Source of the DNA: Saccharopolyspora soli
GTDB taxonomy: Bacteria; Actinomycetota; Actinomycetes; Mycobacteriales; Pseudonocardiaceae
Assembly (NCBI RefSeq): GCF_022678645.1
Contig: NZ_JALBWV010000036.1
Coordinates: forward strand, 23,582 to 87,581
Reading direction: 5' to 3'
DNA length: 64,000 bases
Of this stretch, positions 51,455 to 59,870 are shown piece after piece. Position numbers and translations under genes: made by a program. The stretch's first letter is position 1; every line of letters begins with the position of its first letter. The notes under the pieces were generated by a model that was not told where the DNA came from, did no database searches, and was given only the letters and a program-made list of their open reading frames with translations.

Positions 51455-51504
51455 GGGTCATCCATTCTGTGTTGATACGGAGCGAATTCTAGCCGGGAGC
51501 CAGG

Positions 51505-53040
51505 TCACCGAGGTTCGCGTTGTGGTGGTACCAGGGCGGACCGGCGGAGTTTGCCCATGCCGTTGCGCGGCAGGGAATCCACCACGAAGACCTGTTTCGG
51601 ACATTTGTACGGCGCGAGCAGTTTTCGGCAGTGCGCCAGGATGTCGTCGAAGTCGGCGGCACCGGTGGCCACCACCCACGCGGTGACCTGCTCGCCCCAG
51701 CGCTGCGACGGCAGCCCGGCGACGGCCGCCTCCGCGACGTCCGGGTGCTGCTCCAGCGCCATTTCGACTTCTCTCGGGTAGACGTTGAGGCCGCCGGTGA
51801 TGATCAGTTCCTTCTTCCGGCCGGTGATGCGCAGGTAGCCGGTTTCCGGGTCGAGGCGCCCGAGATCCCCGGTGCGGAACCAGCCACCTGGGTGGAACGC
51901 GTCGCGGGTCGCCGCCGCACGGTTCCAGTAGCCGCTGAACACCTGCGGCCCGCGCAGCAGGATTTCCCCTTCCGGCGCATCTTCGCCGGATTCATCGGCA
52001 ATGCGCAGTTCGACGCCGGGCAGCGGCAGGCCGACCGTGCCGGGGAGGCGCGGCCCGTCGATCGGGTTGGACACGTCCAGACCGCTTTCCGTGCTGCCGT
52101 AGCGTTCCAGCGGCGGCGTTCCCATGACCCGCGCCAGCCGCTCGGCGAGTTCCGGGCCCAGCGGTGCCGAACCGCTCACCGCCAGCCGCAGCGTCGGCGT
52201 GGTCAGTGCTTGTGGGGCGTTGCTGAGGAGCCGCTCGTAGATCGCCGGAACGGCGAACAGGACGGTGGCGTGCTGGGTGTGCATCGCCTCGGTGAGCTTC
52301 GCGGCGTCGAAGTCCGGCAGGATGACCGCCGACGAACCGGCGAGCAAGGTCGCGTGCACGCCACCCAGGCCGTGCTGGTGGCTCAACGGCAGCGAATGCA
52401 CGAGCACGTCGTCCTCGCTCCAGCGCCAGGCCAGCATGGCCGCGCGGATCGAGGAGAGTAGGTTGCCGTGCGTCAGCGGAACGCCCTTGGGCGCACCGGT
52501 CGTCCCGGAGGTGTAGGCCAGGAGCGCGGGTTCCCGCGCATCCGGTTCGCGGGTGCTCCGCGCTGCCTCGGGCAGCGGTTCGTCCAGGGACACGACGCGG
52601 AGGCCGAGGCTGCCGATCCGGTCGGTGGCGGGTTGCGCGGCGAACGCCCATTCGGCCTGGCTGTCGGTGATCAGGTGGACGAGTTCCGCTGTGGTGTAGG
52701 CGGGATTGGCGAGGACCACTGTGGCACCTGCGCTGAGCAACGCGAGGTAGGCGAGGACGAGCGAGGAACCGTTGTGGCCGCACAGCAGAACTCGCGCACC
52801 GGGGCGCAAACCGTTGCGGCGCAACCAACTTGCCGTCCGGGCGCTGCGGTCGGCCAACTCGCCGTGCGTGAACCAGTGGTCGGATTCGGCGGGGAACAGC
52901 AATGCCCGCCGGTCGGGGTGACCGGTCCACGCGCTGGGCAGGCTGCCGATGTCGAGTCCGGCGACGTCAGTCGCGCCGTGCCGTTGCCATGCCGCGCGGT
53001 CGCGTGCCGAAGTTTCCTGCCGCGTCAGGTTCTGTGTCAA
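51505..53040 (-). CDS. Class I adenylate-forming acyl/aryl-CoA ligase
   Basis: A 511-aa ANL-family enzyme that should activate the substrate acid of the cluster as a CoA thioester. The P-loop is LLAYTSGTTGAPKGVPLTHGN. The ATP motif is YGSTESG, the ribose Asp is in FRTGDLGRLD, the hinge region is GRKKELIITGGLNVYPREVE, and the catalytic lysine is in PRNGMGKLRRS. The start is TTG after AGGGAG, with the first Met codon lacking. It is divergent from the molybdenum hydroxylase operon, with a shared operator. Such a ligase followed by a hydroxylase and an enoyl-CoA hydratase homologue resembles furoyl-CoA and benzoyl-CoA-type pathways. Confidence 0.87.
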   Translation of the reverse strand: MTQNLTRQETSARDRAAWQRHGATDVAGLDIGSLPSAWTGHPDRRALLFPAESDHWFTHGELADRSARTASWLRRNGLRPGARVLLCGHNGSSLVLAYLALLSAGATVVLANPAYTTAELVHLITDSQAEWAFAAQPATDRIGSLGLRVVSLDEPLPEAARSTREPDAREPALLAYTSGTTGAPKGVPLTHGNLLSSIRAAMLAWRWSEDDVLVHSLPLSHQHGLGGVHATLLAGSSAVILPDFDAAKLTEAMHTQHATVLFAVPAIYERLLSNAPQALTTPTLRLAVSGSAPLGPELAERLARVMGTPPLERYGSTESGLDVSNPIDGPRLPGTVGLPLPGVELRIADESGEDAPEGEILLRGPQVFSGYWNRAAATRDAFHPGGWFRTGDLGRLDPETGYLRITGRKKELIITGGLNVYPREVEMALEQHPDVAEAAVAGLPSQRWGEQVTAWVVATGAADFDDILAHCRKLLAPYKCPKQVFVVDSLPRNGMGKLRRSALVPPQREPR

Positions 53041-53157
53041 GGTCCTGCTCCCTGTGACCGTCGGGTTTCCGCGGTGACGACTTGATTTCCACGCCGGGCC
53101 AACGGAAATGCGTGGTCGGCGAATGCTTGCGCGAGACGTTCCGCGCTGTTTGAATCA

Positions 53158-53167
53158 TGATATATCA
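53158..53167. promoter_or_regulatory. Operator TGATATATCA, site 1
   Basis: Perfect 10-bp palindrome, part of ATGATATATCAA. It lies between the divergent CoA ligase and hydroxylase genes in an otherwise GC-rich region. An identical site with matching right flank lies at 60561. It is probably bound by the GntR protein encoded at 50807. Confidence 0.65.
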
Positions 53168-53209
53168 AGTTGCAGACAGTGCCAGCGGCATCCGCGGAGA
53201 GGAGAGCCG

Positions 53210-54067
53210 TTGAAACCGGCATCCTTCGACTACCACCGGGCTCACGACGTTCGCGGGGCGACCGACCTGCTCGCCGAGCTGGGCGACGAGGCGAAACTGC
53301 TGGCTGGCGGCCAGAGCCTGGTGGCCATGATGAACTTCCGGCTGGCCCGGCCCGCCGCGCTGGTCGACGTGGGCCGCATCGGCCGGTTGAACTACCTGCG
53401 GCGCGACGCCGCCGCGCTGCGCATCGGCGCGTTGACGACGCATCGGGCGATCGAAACCGCGACCGCCGCCGAGATCGTCGGTCCCTTCGGGGTGCTGACC
53501 CGCGCGGCGCGCTGGATCGGCCACTATCCGATCAGGACTCGGGGCACCATCGGCGGCAGCCTGGCGCATGCCGACGCCACGGCGGAATGGTGCCTGCTCG
53601 CCGTGCTGCTGGACGCCCAGATCGTCGTGGCGAGCACGCGCGGGCGGCGGACCGTCGCAGCAACCGATTTCTTCTTCGGTTTCCTCAGCACTGCGTTGGA
53701 ACCCGACGAGATGATCGTCGAAGTGGTGTTCCCGACCCCGGCGCCGCACGCGGCGCTGACCGAGTTCGCCCAGCGGAAGGGCGATTTCGCGATCGTCGCG
53801 GCGGCGGTGAGTCTCGACGTCGCGGGCGGGGTGTGCCGGTCGGGCCGGGTGGCGCTGGGCGGCGTGGATTCGGTGCCGGTCCGGATCCCGGCAGCCGAGG
53901 CCGTGCTGGCCGGTGGCGAACTGGGCGGCGAGTTGTTCGACGCGTGCGCCGACGCGGCTGCCGCAGCCATCGAGCCGGGCAGCGACGCGCACGGCAGCGC
54001 CGAGTACCGCCGCAAGCTCACCCGCACGCTGGTGGTCCGCGCGTGCCAGGAGGCGATGGCCGGGTGA
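53210..54067 (+). CDS. FAD subunit of CO-dehydrogenase-type molybdenum hydroxylase (CoxM-like)
   Basis: A 285-aa medium subunit with the VAO-type FAD domain. The motifs KLLAGGQSLVAMMNFRLARP (residues 33-52) and IRTRGTIGGSLAHADATAEW are the two FAD-binding loops of this family. There is no extra cysteine cluster, unlike the protein at 20987. The start is TTG 53210 after GGAGAGGAG. It is the first gene of the operon. Electrons should pass from the molybdenum centre over the [2Fe-2S] clusters to this FAD. Confidence 0.9.
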   Translation: MKPASFDYHRAHDVRGATDLLAELGDEAKLLAGGQSLVAMMNFRLARPAALVDVGRIGRLNYLRRDAAALRIGALTTHRAIETATAAEIVGPFGVLTRAARWIGHYPIRTRGTIGGSLAHADATAEWCLLAVLLDAQIVVASTRGRRTVAATDFFFGFLSTALEPDEMIVEVVFPTPAPHAALTEFAQRKGDFAIVAAAVSLDVAGGVCRSGRVALGGVDSVPVRIPAAEAVLAGGELGGELFDACADAAAAAIEPGSDAHGSAEYRRKLTRTLVVRACQEAMAG

Positions 54068-56400
54068 GCGGGCAGCGAACCTGGGTCGGCGCGTCCGTGC
54101 CGCGGCGGGAGGACCCGCGGCTGCTGACCGGCCGCGGCCGATTCGTCGACGACCTGCAACGCGTCGGGGCCTTGTCCGCCGCGTTCGTGCGTTCTCCGGT
54201 GGCGGCAGCGGACATCAACGCGGTCGACCTGTCCGCGGTGACCTCGGTGGACGGCGTGCGGGCTGCGTTCTCGGCCGTCGAACTCGGCGTGTCCGGGCTG
54301 ACCGCGTTGCTGGAGCGCGAGGAGTTCGTGCCGACCACGATGCCGATCCTGGCCACCGGCCGGGTCCGCTACGCGGGCGAACCCGTCGCGATCGTCCTCG
54401 CCGACGACCCGTACGCGGCCGAAGACGGCACCGAACTGGCCACTGTGGACTATGCGCCGCGCCGGGCCGTGACGTCCATCGACGACGCCCTGGCGGGCAA
54501 CGCGCCCGACGTGCACGACGAATTGGACGAGAACACCTTCCTGGCAGTGGCACCGTTCGACGACGAAGTGGACGACGTCTTCGCCACCGCCGAATGCGTG
54601 GTGCGGACCTCGATGAGCAGCGGGCGGCAGAACGCGCTGCCGCTGGAGCCGCGCGGCTGCCTGGCGGAATGGGTCGACCGCGACGATCAGCTCGTCGTGC
54701 ACATCTCCAGCCAGGTCCCGCACCAGGTGCGCACCGCGCTGGCTCGATGCCTGGGGCTGCGGGAACGGCAGGTCCGGGTCATCGTGCCGGACGTCGGCGG
54801 CGGTTTCGGGCTGAAATGCGTGGTGGGGCGGGAAGAAATCGCGGTCGCCGCGGCGGCCCTGCGGCTGCGCCGACCGGTGAAGTGGATCGAGGACCGGCGC
54901 GAAGGGCTGTTCGCGAGCTTCCTCGGCCGCGAACAGCGCTACCAGGTGCGGGCGGCGTTCGACGGAGCAGGCCGGATCCTGGCGCTGGACGCCGACGTGC
55001 ACTGCGATGTCGGGGCGTACTCGGTGTTCCCGTTCACCAGCGGCGTCGAACCGCTGATGGCCGCCACTGAACTGCCCGGCGTCTACCAGGTGCCCCGCTA
55101 CCGCGCACGGGCGCGCGCTGTCGCCACCAACAAGGCACCCACCGCGCCCTACCGTGGGGTCAGCCGTCCGCAGATCGTGCTGGTGATGGAGCGGTTGAAG
55201 GAACGCGCGGCACGGGAGCTCGGCATCGACGCGGTGGCCCTCCGGCGGCGGAACCTGATCGACACCTTCCCCTACGTCGGGGTCAACGGCATCACCTACG
55301 ACCCCGGCTCGTACCGGGAGTCGCTGGACCGCTGCGAACAGCGGCTGCGCGAGGAGGGCTGGTTCGAGCTGCGCGGCACCGCGGCCGACCGGCTGATCGG
55401 CATCGGCTTCGCCTGCTTCAACGAGCGCACCGGGTACGGCACCGAGTCGTTCGCGCAGCGCAAGATGTCGGTGGTGCCCGGCTACGACATCTCCGAGGTT
55501 CGGATGGATCCCGGTGGTGCGGTGACGGTGGTGACCGGGACGTCGGCGCACGGCCAGGGGCACGAGACGACGCTGGCGCAGATCGCCGCCGACCAACTCG
55601 GCCTGCACCCGGACGCGGTGCAGATCCGACAGGGCGACACCGACCTGGTCAGCTACGGGTGGGGCACCTTCGCCAGCCGCTCGGCGGCCATCGGCGGCGG
55701 CGCGGTGCGGCTCGCGGCCGGCAAGCTGGCCGAGCGGATCAGGGCGATCGCCGCGCACCTGCTGGAGACCGACGGGACCAACATCGAGCTGGCCGACGGG
55801 TGGTGCCGCCGCCGGGACGATCCGGCCAGCTCGGTGCCGATCGCCGAGGTCGCCGAGATCGCTTATCTGCGCGCGCACCGGTTGCCCAAGGACTTCGAAC
55901 CGGGGCTGTCCGCGCAGGCCGCGTTCGACGTGCTCACCTCGGGCACGTTCTCCAACGCCACGCACGGCGTCGTCGCCGAACTGGACCCGCGCACCGGGCA
56001 GACCCGGCTGCTGCGCTACCTGGTGGTCGAGGACTGCGGGGTGGTGATCAACCCGAAGATCGTCGATGGCCAAGTGCGCGGTGGCGTCGCGCAGGGCATC
56101 GCCGGGGCGCTGTACGAGCAGATCGGCTACGACGCCGACGGGCAGCCCAGCGCGGGCAGCCTCATCGACTACCTGGTGCCGACCGCCGGGGAGATCCCGG
56201 AGATCGACGTCGAACACCTCGAAACCCCGTGCGCATTCACCGAAACCGGCGCGAAGGGGATGGGTGAGGGCGGCACGATCGGGGCACCCGCGGCGGTGCT
56301 CAACGCGGTCAACGACGCCCTCCGCGACACCGGCGTGGAACTGGACGCCGTGCCCATCACACCCGAGCACGTCCTGCGAGCCCTGGAGTTCAGCCGATGA
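54064..56400 (+). CDS. Molybdenum hydroxylase large subunit 1 (CoxL-like)
   Basis: A 778-aa catalytic subunit. The N-terminus VGASVPRREDPRLLTGRGRFVDDL is typical for CoxL-like proteins. Moco-binding VPDVGGGFGLKCVVGREE, an active-site loop TAPYRGVSRPQ, and KGMGEGGTIGAPAAV with the catalytic Glu follow. The CO-dehydrogenase loop with the Cu-binding cysteine (AYRCSFR type) is absent, so it is a hydroxylase of an organic substrate and not a CO dehydrogenase. It starts with GTG, coupled to the FAD subunit. It shares one FAD and one Fe-S subunit with a second large subunit at 56876. Confidence 0.9.
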   Translation: MSGQRTWVGASVPRREDPRLLTGRGRFVDDLQRVGALSAAFVRSPVAAADINAVDLSAVTSVDGVRAAFSAVELGVSGLTALLEREEFVPTTMPILATGRVRYAGEPVAIVLADDPYAAEDGTELATVDYAPRRAVTSIDDALAGNAPDVHDELDENTFLAVAPFDDEVDDVFATAECVVRTSMSSGRQNALPLEPRGCLAEWVDRDDQLVVHISSQVPHQVRTALARCLGLRERQVRVIVPDVGGGFGLKCVVGREEIAVAAAALRLRRPVKWIEDRREGLFASFLGREQRYQVRAAFDGAGRILALDADVHCDVGAYSVFPFTSGVEPLMAATELPGVYQVPRYRARARAVATNKAPTAPYRGVSRPQIVLVMERLKERAARELGIDAVALRRRNLIDTFPYVGVNGITYDPGSYRESLDRCEQRLREEGWFELRGTAADRLIGIGFACFNERTGYGTESFAQRKMSVVPGYDISEVRMDPGGAVTVVTGTSAHGQGHETTLAQIAADQLGLHPDAVQIRQGDTDLVSYGWGTFASRSAAIGGGAVRLAAGKLAERIRAIAAHLLETDGTNIELADGWCRRRDDPASSVPIAEVAEIAYLRAHRLPKDFEPGLSAQAAFDVLTSGTFSNATHGVVAELDPRTGQTRLLRYLVVEDCGVVINPKIVDGQVRGGVAQGIAGALYEQIGYDADGQPSAGSLIDYLVPTAGEIPEIDVEHLETPCAFTETGAKGMGEGGTIGAPAAVLNAVNDALRDTGVELDAVPITPEHVLRALEFSR

Positions 56401-56879
56401 AGGACCAGCAGCTGATCAACGTCACGGTCAACGGCACCGAGCACGAGGTGCTGGTGGAGTCCCGCCGCACGCTCGCCGACGTGCTGCGCCACGACCTCGG
56501 CTACACCGGCACCCACCTCGGCTGCGAGCACGGCATCTGCGGAGCCTGCACGGTGCTGGTGGACGGTTCCCCGGCTCGGTCGTGCCTGATGTTCGGGGTG
56601 CAGGCCGATGGCGCCGAGGTGCGCACCGTGGAGGGCCTCGCCGACGGCGACCGGCTCTCCGACCTGCAGGAGGCGTTCTCCCGGCACCACGGGTTGCAGT
56701 GCGGCTTCTGCACGCCGGGATTCCTGATGCTGGCCGAGGCGTACCTGGCGGAGAACCCGGCGGCGAGCAAGGCGGAAATCCGCGACGTGGTCTCGTCGAA
56801 CCTGTGCCGCTGCACCGGCTACCAGGGCATCGTCGAAGCGATCAGCGACGTCGCCACCACCCGGCGGGAGGTCGGATGA
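56397..56879 (+). CDS. [2Fe-2S] subunit of molybdenum hydroxylase (CoxS-like)
   Basis: A 160-aa small subunit with two [2Fe-2S] clusters. The N-terminal cluster is GCEHGICGACTVLVDGSPARSC and the C-terminal cluster GLQCGFCTPGF plus NLCRCTGYQG. All eight cysteines are present. It is cytoplasmic. It lies between the two large-subunit genes with ATGA overlaps on both sides, so it could serve both catalytic subunits. Confidence 0.92.
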   Translation: MKDQQLINVTVNGTEHEVLVESRRTLADVLRHDLGYTGTHLGCEHGICGACTVLVDGSPARSCLMFGVQADGAEVRTVEGLADGDRLSDLQEAFSRHHGLQCGFCTPGFLMLAEAYLAENPAASKAEIRDVVSSNLCRCTGYQGIVEAISDVATTRREVG

Positions 56880-59167
56880 GCACGGCGACGCCGCAGCGCA
56901 CCGGGGGAGTGGTCGGGACCCGCGTGCGGCGGCACGAGGACGACCGGCTGCTCAAGGGCCTGGGCCGGTTCGCCGACGACGTCAACCGGCTCGGACAGGT
57001 GCACGCGCGGATCGTGCGCGCCACCGTGGCGCACGGCGAGGTCGTGCGGATCGACACCACGGCGGCGCGGACGTTGCCCGGTGTGATCGCAGTGATCACC
57101 GGGGCGGATCTCGGTGACATCCCGCCGATCCCGATCCGGCTGCCGCGCGGCGACGAGCCCGAGGGCTGCCTGCAACCGATCCTGCCCGACGAGGTCCGCT
57201 ACGTCGGCGAACCGGTTGCCGTGGTGGTCGCCGAAGATCCCTACACCGCAGAGGACGCGGCCGAGTTGGTCGCCGTCGAGTACCGCGAACTGCCGGTCGT
57301 CCTCGACGCCAGCGATGGGCCTGCGGCCACGCGGATGCAGGCCGGATTCGGCGAGGTGACGGCCGCGTTCTCGGCAGCGGCCCACGTCGTCGAACTGGAC
57401 CTGGCGGTCGGTCGGCACGCCGCCGTTCCGATGGAGCCGCGCGGGTTGGTCGCCGAGTACGACGCGGCGACCGGGCGATTGCAGGTCTGGGGCGCGACGA
57501 AGGTCCCGGTGTTCAACCGCAACGTGCTCGCCCGGATGCTCGGGATGTCCGCGGAGCAGGTGCGGCTGCACGCCATGGACGCCGGTGGCGGGTTCGGTGC
57601 GCGGGGCGAGTTCTACCCGGAGGACCTGCTGATCCCGTGGCTGGCCCGGCACCTGAGGCGGCCGGTGAAGTGGACCGAGGACCGCGCGGAGAACCTGGTC
57701 GCGCTCAACCACTCCCGGCAGCAACGGCACCGCATCGCCGCCGCGTTCGACGCGGATGCCCGGCTGCTGGCGCTGCGCGACGAGATCACCCACGACAACG
57801 GCGCATACCTGCGCACCCACGGCCTGCTCGTGCCGGAGCTGACCGTGGGCATGCTCCCCGGCCCGTACCGGATTCCCGCGTACCAGGCCGTGCTGGACGT
57901 GGTGCTGACGAACAAGACCCCGTGCGGCACCTACCGCGCGCCCGGCCGCTACGAGGGAACCTTCGCCCGCGAACACCTGCTGGACGTCGCGGCGGACCGG
58001 ATCGGCATCGACCGCGCCGCGATCCGGCAGCGGAACCTGTTGCGCCCCGACGAGATTCCGCACGTGCGTCCGTTGCGGGCGCTGGGCACCGACATGGTGC
58101 TGGACGCTGGCGACTACCCGGCGCTGCTGGCGACCGCGCTGGCCAAGACCAGCGGCTGGCGCGACGAGGTGGCGCGGCTGCGGGCGCGCGGTCGCAAGGC
58201 CGGTTGCGGCTTCGCGGTGTTCCTGGAGAAGAGCGGGCTCGGACCGCACGAGACCGCGGACGTGATCGTCGAACCCAGCGGGCGGGTCCGGGTGCATTCC
58301 GGCGGCACGTCGCTAGGTCAGGGCATCGAAACCGTGCTGGCCCAGATCGCCGCCGACCGGCTGGGCATCGACCACCAGAACGTGCAGGTGATCAACGGCG
58401 ACACCGACCTGCAGCCGTTCGGGCTCGGCTCCTGGGCCAGCCGCTCGACGGTGTTGGCGGGCAACGCCGTCGACCTCGCGGCGACGGCCGTGTTGCGGCG
58501 AGCGCGATCGGTCGCTGCCCGCATGCTCGATGTCCCGGAAGACCTGCTGGAGCACTCCGGCGACGCGTTCGCGTTCGACGACCGCAGCGTGGGGTTGGGC
58601 GAGATCGCCGCCGCGTGCGCGCCCGGAAGTCCATACCTGGAGCCGGGAACCGAACCTGGGCTGGCGGCCCGCCGGGTCTTCGAAGTCGATCACATGACCT
58701 ACCCGTACGGCGTGCACGTGGCGCTGGTCGACATCGATCCCGGCACCGGGCACGTCGCGGTGCCGCGCTACCTGGTCGCCTACGAGATCGGCAAGGCGAT
58801 CAACCCGACGCTGGTCGAAGGGCAGTTGCGCGGCGGCGTGGCGCAGGGACTCGGCGGCGCGCTGTACGAGAACTTCCACTACGACGAACAGGGCCAGCCG
58901 CAGGCGGCGACGTTCATGGACTACCTGATGCCGACCGCGACCGAGGTGCCCGGCCTGGTGGACACGATCGTCACCGAAGATGCGCCCAGCCCGGACAACC
59001 CGTTGGGCCTCAAGGGCGCGGGGGAGGGTGGCATCACCGCGGCGGGCGCGGCGCTGGCCAACGCGGTGCGCGACGCGCTCGGGCTGACCGGTGCCGTGGG
59101 CCACCTGCCGTTGAGTCCACAATGGATCTGCACCGAACTGGGCCGAGGAGGAACCGCATGCGGCTGA
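56876..59167 (+). CDS. Molybdenum hydroxylase large subunit 2 (CoxL-like)
   Basis: A 763-aa second catalytic subunit, clearly different from the first. The N-terminal VRRHEDDRLLKGLGRFADDV, the Moco site MDAGGGFGARGEFYPED, the active-site loop GTYRAPGRYEG and the catalytic glutamate in LKGAGEGGITAAG are all intact. Both large subunits thus look active but with different substrate loops. It may hydroxylate a second position of the ring or work on a later intermediate. Alternatively it may form a mixed complex with subunit 1. It overlaps the next gene by 10 bp. Confidence 0.9.
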   Translation: MSTATPQRTGGVVGTRVRRHEDDRLLKGLGRFADDVNRLGQVHARIVRATVAHGEVVRIDTTAARTLPGVIAVITGADLGDIPPIPIRLPRGDEPEGCLQPILPDEVRYVGEPVAVVVAEDPYTAEDAAELVAVEYRELPVVLDASDGPAATRMQAGFGEVTAAFSAAAHVVELDLAVGRHAAVPMEPRGLVAEYDAATGRLQVWGATKVPVFNRNVLARMLGMSAEQVRLHAMDAGGGFGARGEFYPEDLLIPWLARHLRRPVKWTEDRAENLVALNHSRQQRHRIAAAFDADARLLALRDEITHDNGAYLRTHGLLVPELTVGMLPGPYRIPAYQAVLDVVLTNKTPCGTYRAPGRYEGTFAREHLLDVAADRIGIDRAAIRQRNLLRPDEIPHVRPLRALGTDMVLDAGDYPALLATALAKTSGWRDEVARLRARGRKAGCGFAVFLEKSGLGPHETADVIVEPSGRVRVHSGGTSLGQGIETVLAQIAADRLGIDHQNVQVINGDTDLQPFGLGSWASRSTVLAGNAVDLAATAVLRRARSVAARMLDVPEDLLEHSGDAFAFDDRSVGLGEIAAACAPGSPYLEPGTEPGLAARRVFEVDHMTYPYGVHVALVDIDPGTGHVAVPRYLVAYEIGKAINPTLVEGQLRGGVAQGLGGALYENFHYDEQGQPQAATFMDYLMPTATEVPGLVDTIVTEDAPSPDNPLGLKGAGEGGITAAGAALANAVRDALGLTGAVGHLPLSPQWICTELGRGGTACG

Positions 59168-59865
59168 CCAACGAAGTCGTGCTACCCGCCGCGCCGGAGA
59201 CGGTGTTCGCGCTGATCAACGACGTGTCGCGGGTCGCGCCCTGCATGCCGGGCGCGACGTTGGAGGGCCGGACCGGCGACGACTCCTACCGCGGCCGGGT
59301 CCGGGTCAAGGTCGGGCCGATCTCGGCCGCCTACCAGGGCGTCGTCCGCTTCCTGGAGGTCGACGAGCCCGGCAACCGCCTGGTGCTCGACGCCAAGGGC
59401 AGCGACCAGCACGGCAGTGGCAACGCCGAGGCCAAGGTGGAGGTCCGGGTCCGCCCGCACGACGACGGCAGCGTGCTCGCGCTGGACACCGACCTGGTGA
59501 TCCGGGGCAAGGTCGCGCAGTTCGGACGCGGCGCCCTGGCCACCGTCTCGCAGCAGCTGATGGAGCAGTTCGCGCGCAACATCAGTGAACTGCTCGCCGA
59601 ACCCGTCGTGAGTGGCAATGGTCGCCAGGACGACCACAACCACTCACGACCGGAGCTGGACGGGCTGTCGCTGGTCGCGGTGCCGGTGCTGAAGAAGATC
59701 GCACCGGTCGCGGCTGCGCTGGCGGTCGGAATCGTGGCCGGGCGGTTGCTCGGCGCGCGGCGGCGCGACGTGCTCGCGGACGATCGCGTCAACGCCGTGG
59801 TCCAGATCGGGTCGGAGAGCTTTTCGGTTCCGGCGCGCCGAGTCGTAACCCTGCTGAGGAGGTGA
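59158..59865 (+). CDS. CoxG-like SRPBCC protein with C-terminal anchor
   Basis: A 235-aa protein. Residues 1-145 are a CoxG/SRPBCC domain (MRLTNEVVLPAAPETVFALINDVSRVAPCMPGA is its classical start). CoxG anchors CO dehydrogenase to the membrane in Oligotropha. A linker with NGRQDDHNHSRPE follows, then a hydrophobic helix (VAAALAVGIVAGRLLG). The linker is encoded by a complete hairpin of the CGTGAGTG repeat family (59605-59650), so it seems to have been gained by repeat insertion without breaking the frame. GAGGAGGAACCGC precedes the ATG. Confidence 0.85.
   Translation: MRLTNEVVLPAAPETVFALINDVSRVAPCMPGATLEGRTGDDSYRGRVRVKVGPISAAYQGVVRFLEVDEPGNRLVLDAKGSDQHGSGNAEAKVEVRVRPHDDGSVLALDTDLVIRGKVAQFGRGALATVSQQLMEQFARNISELLAEPVVSGNGRQDDHNHSRPELDGLSLVAVPVLKKIAPVAAALAVGIVAGRLLGARRRDVLADDRVNAVVQIGSESFSVPARRVVTLLRR
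59605..59650. repeat. CGTGAGTG-family palindrome inside the coxG coding sequence
   Basis: Outer arms GTCGTGAGTGG and CCACTCACGAC are perfectly complementary. CAA on both sides forms a symmetric internal loop, and an inner stem TGGTCG/CGACCA surrounds a six-base tip. The structure lies in frame in the linker of the CoxG-like protein. Its outer sequence matches the intergenic hairpins at 3556 and 4358. Confidence 0.75.
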
Positions 59866-59870
59866 TGCGC

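Noticed and set aside
53524..56370. A 948-aa minus-strand open frame
   Set aside because: Antisense shadow of the FAD and large-subunit genes, with low-complexity Arg/Gly/His composition.
53170..56400. Very long open frame whose first 300 codons lie in another frame of the FAD subunit gene
   Set aside because: Only the part from 54064 is a real protein. The upstream extension is GC-rich shadow sequence over the FAD subunit gene.
54064..56400. Carbon monoxide dehydrogenase
   Set aside because: The loop carrying the Cu-binding cysteine of true CO dehydrogenase (AYRCSFR type) is absent, so a CO substrate is unlikely.
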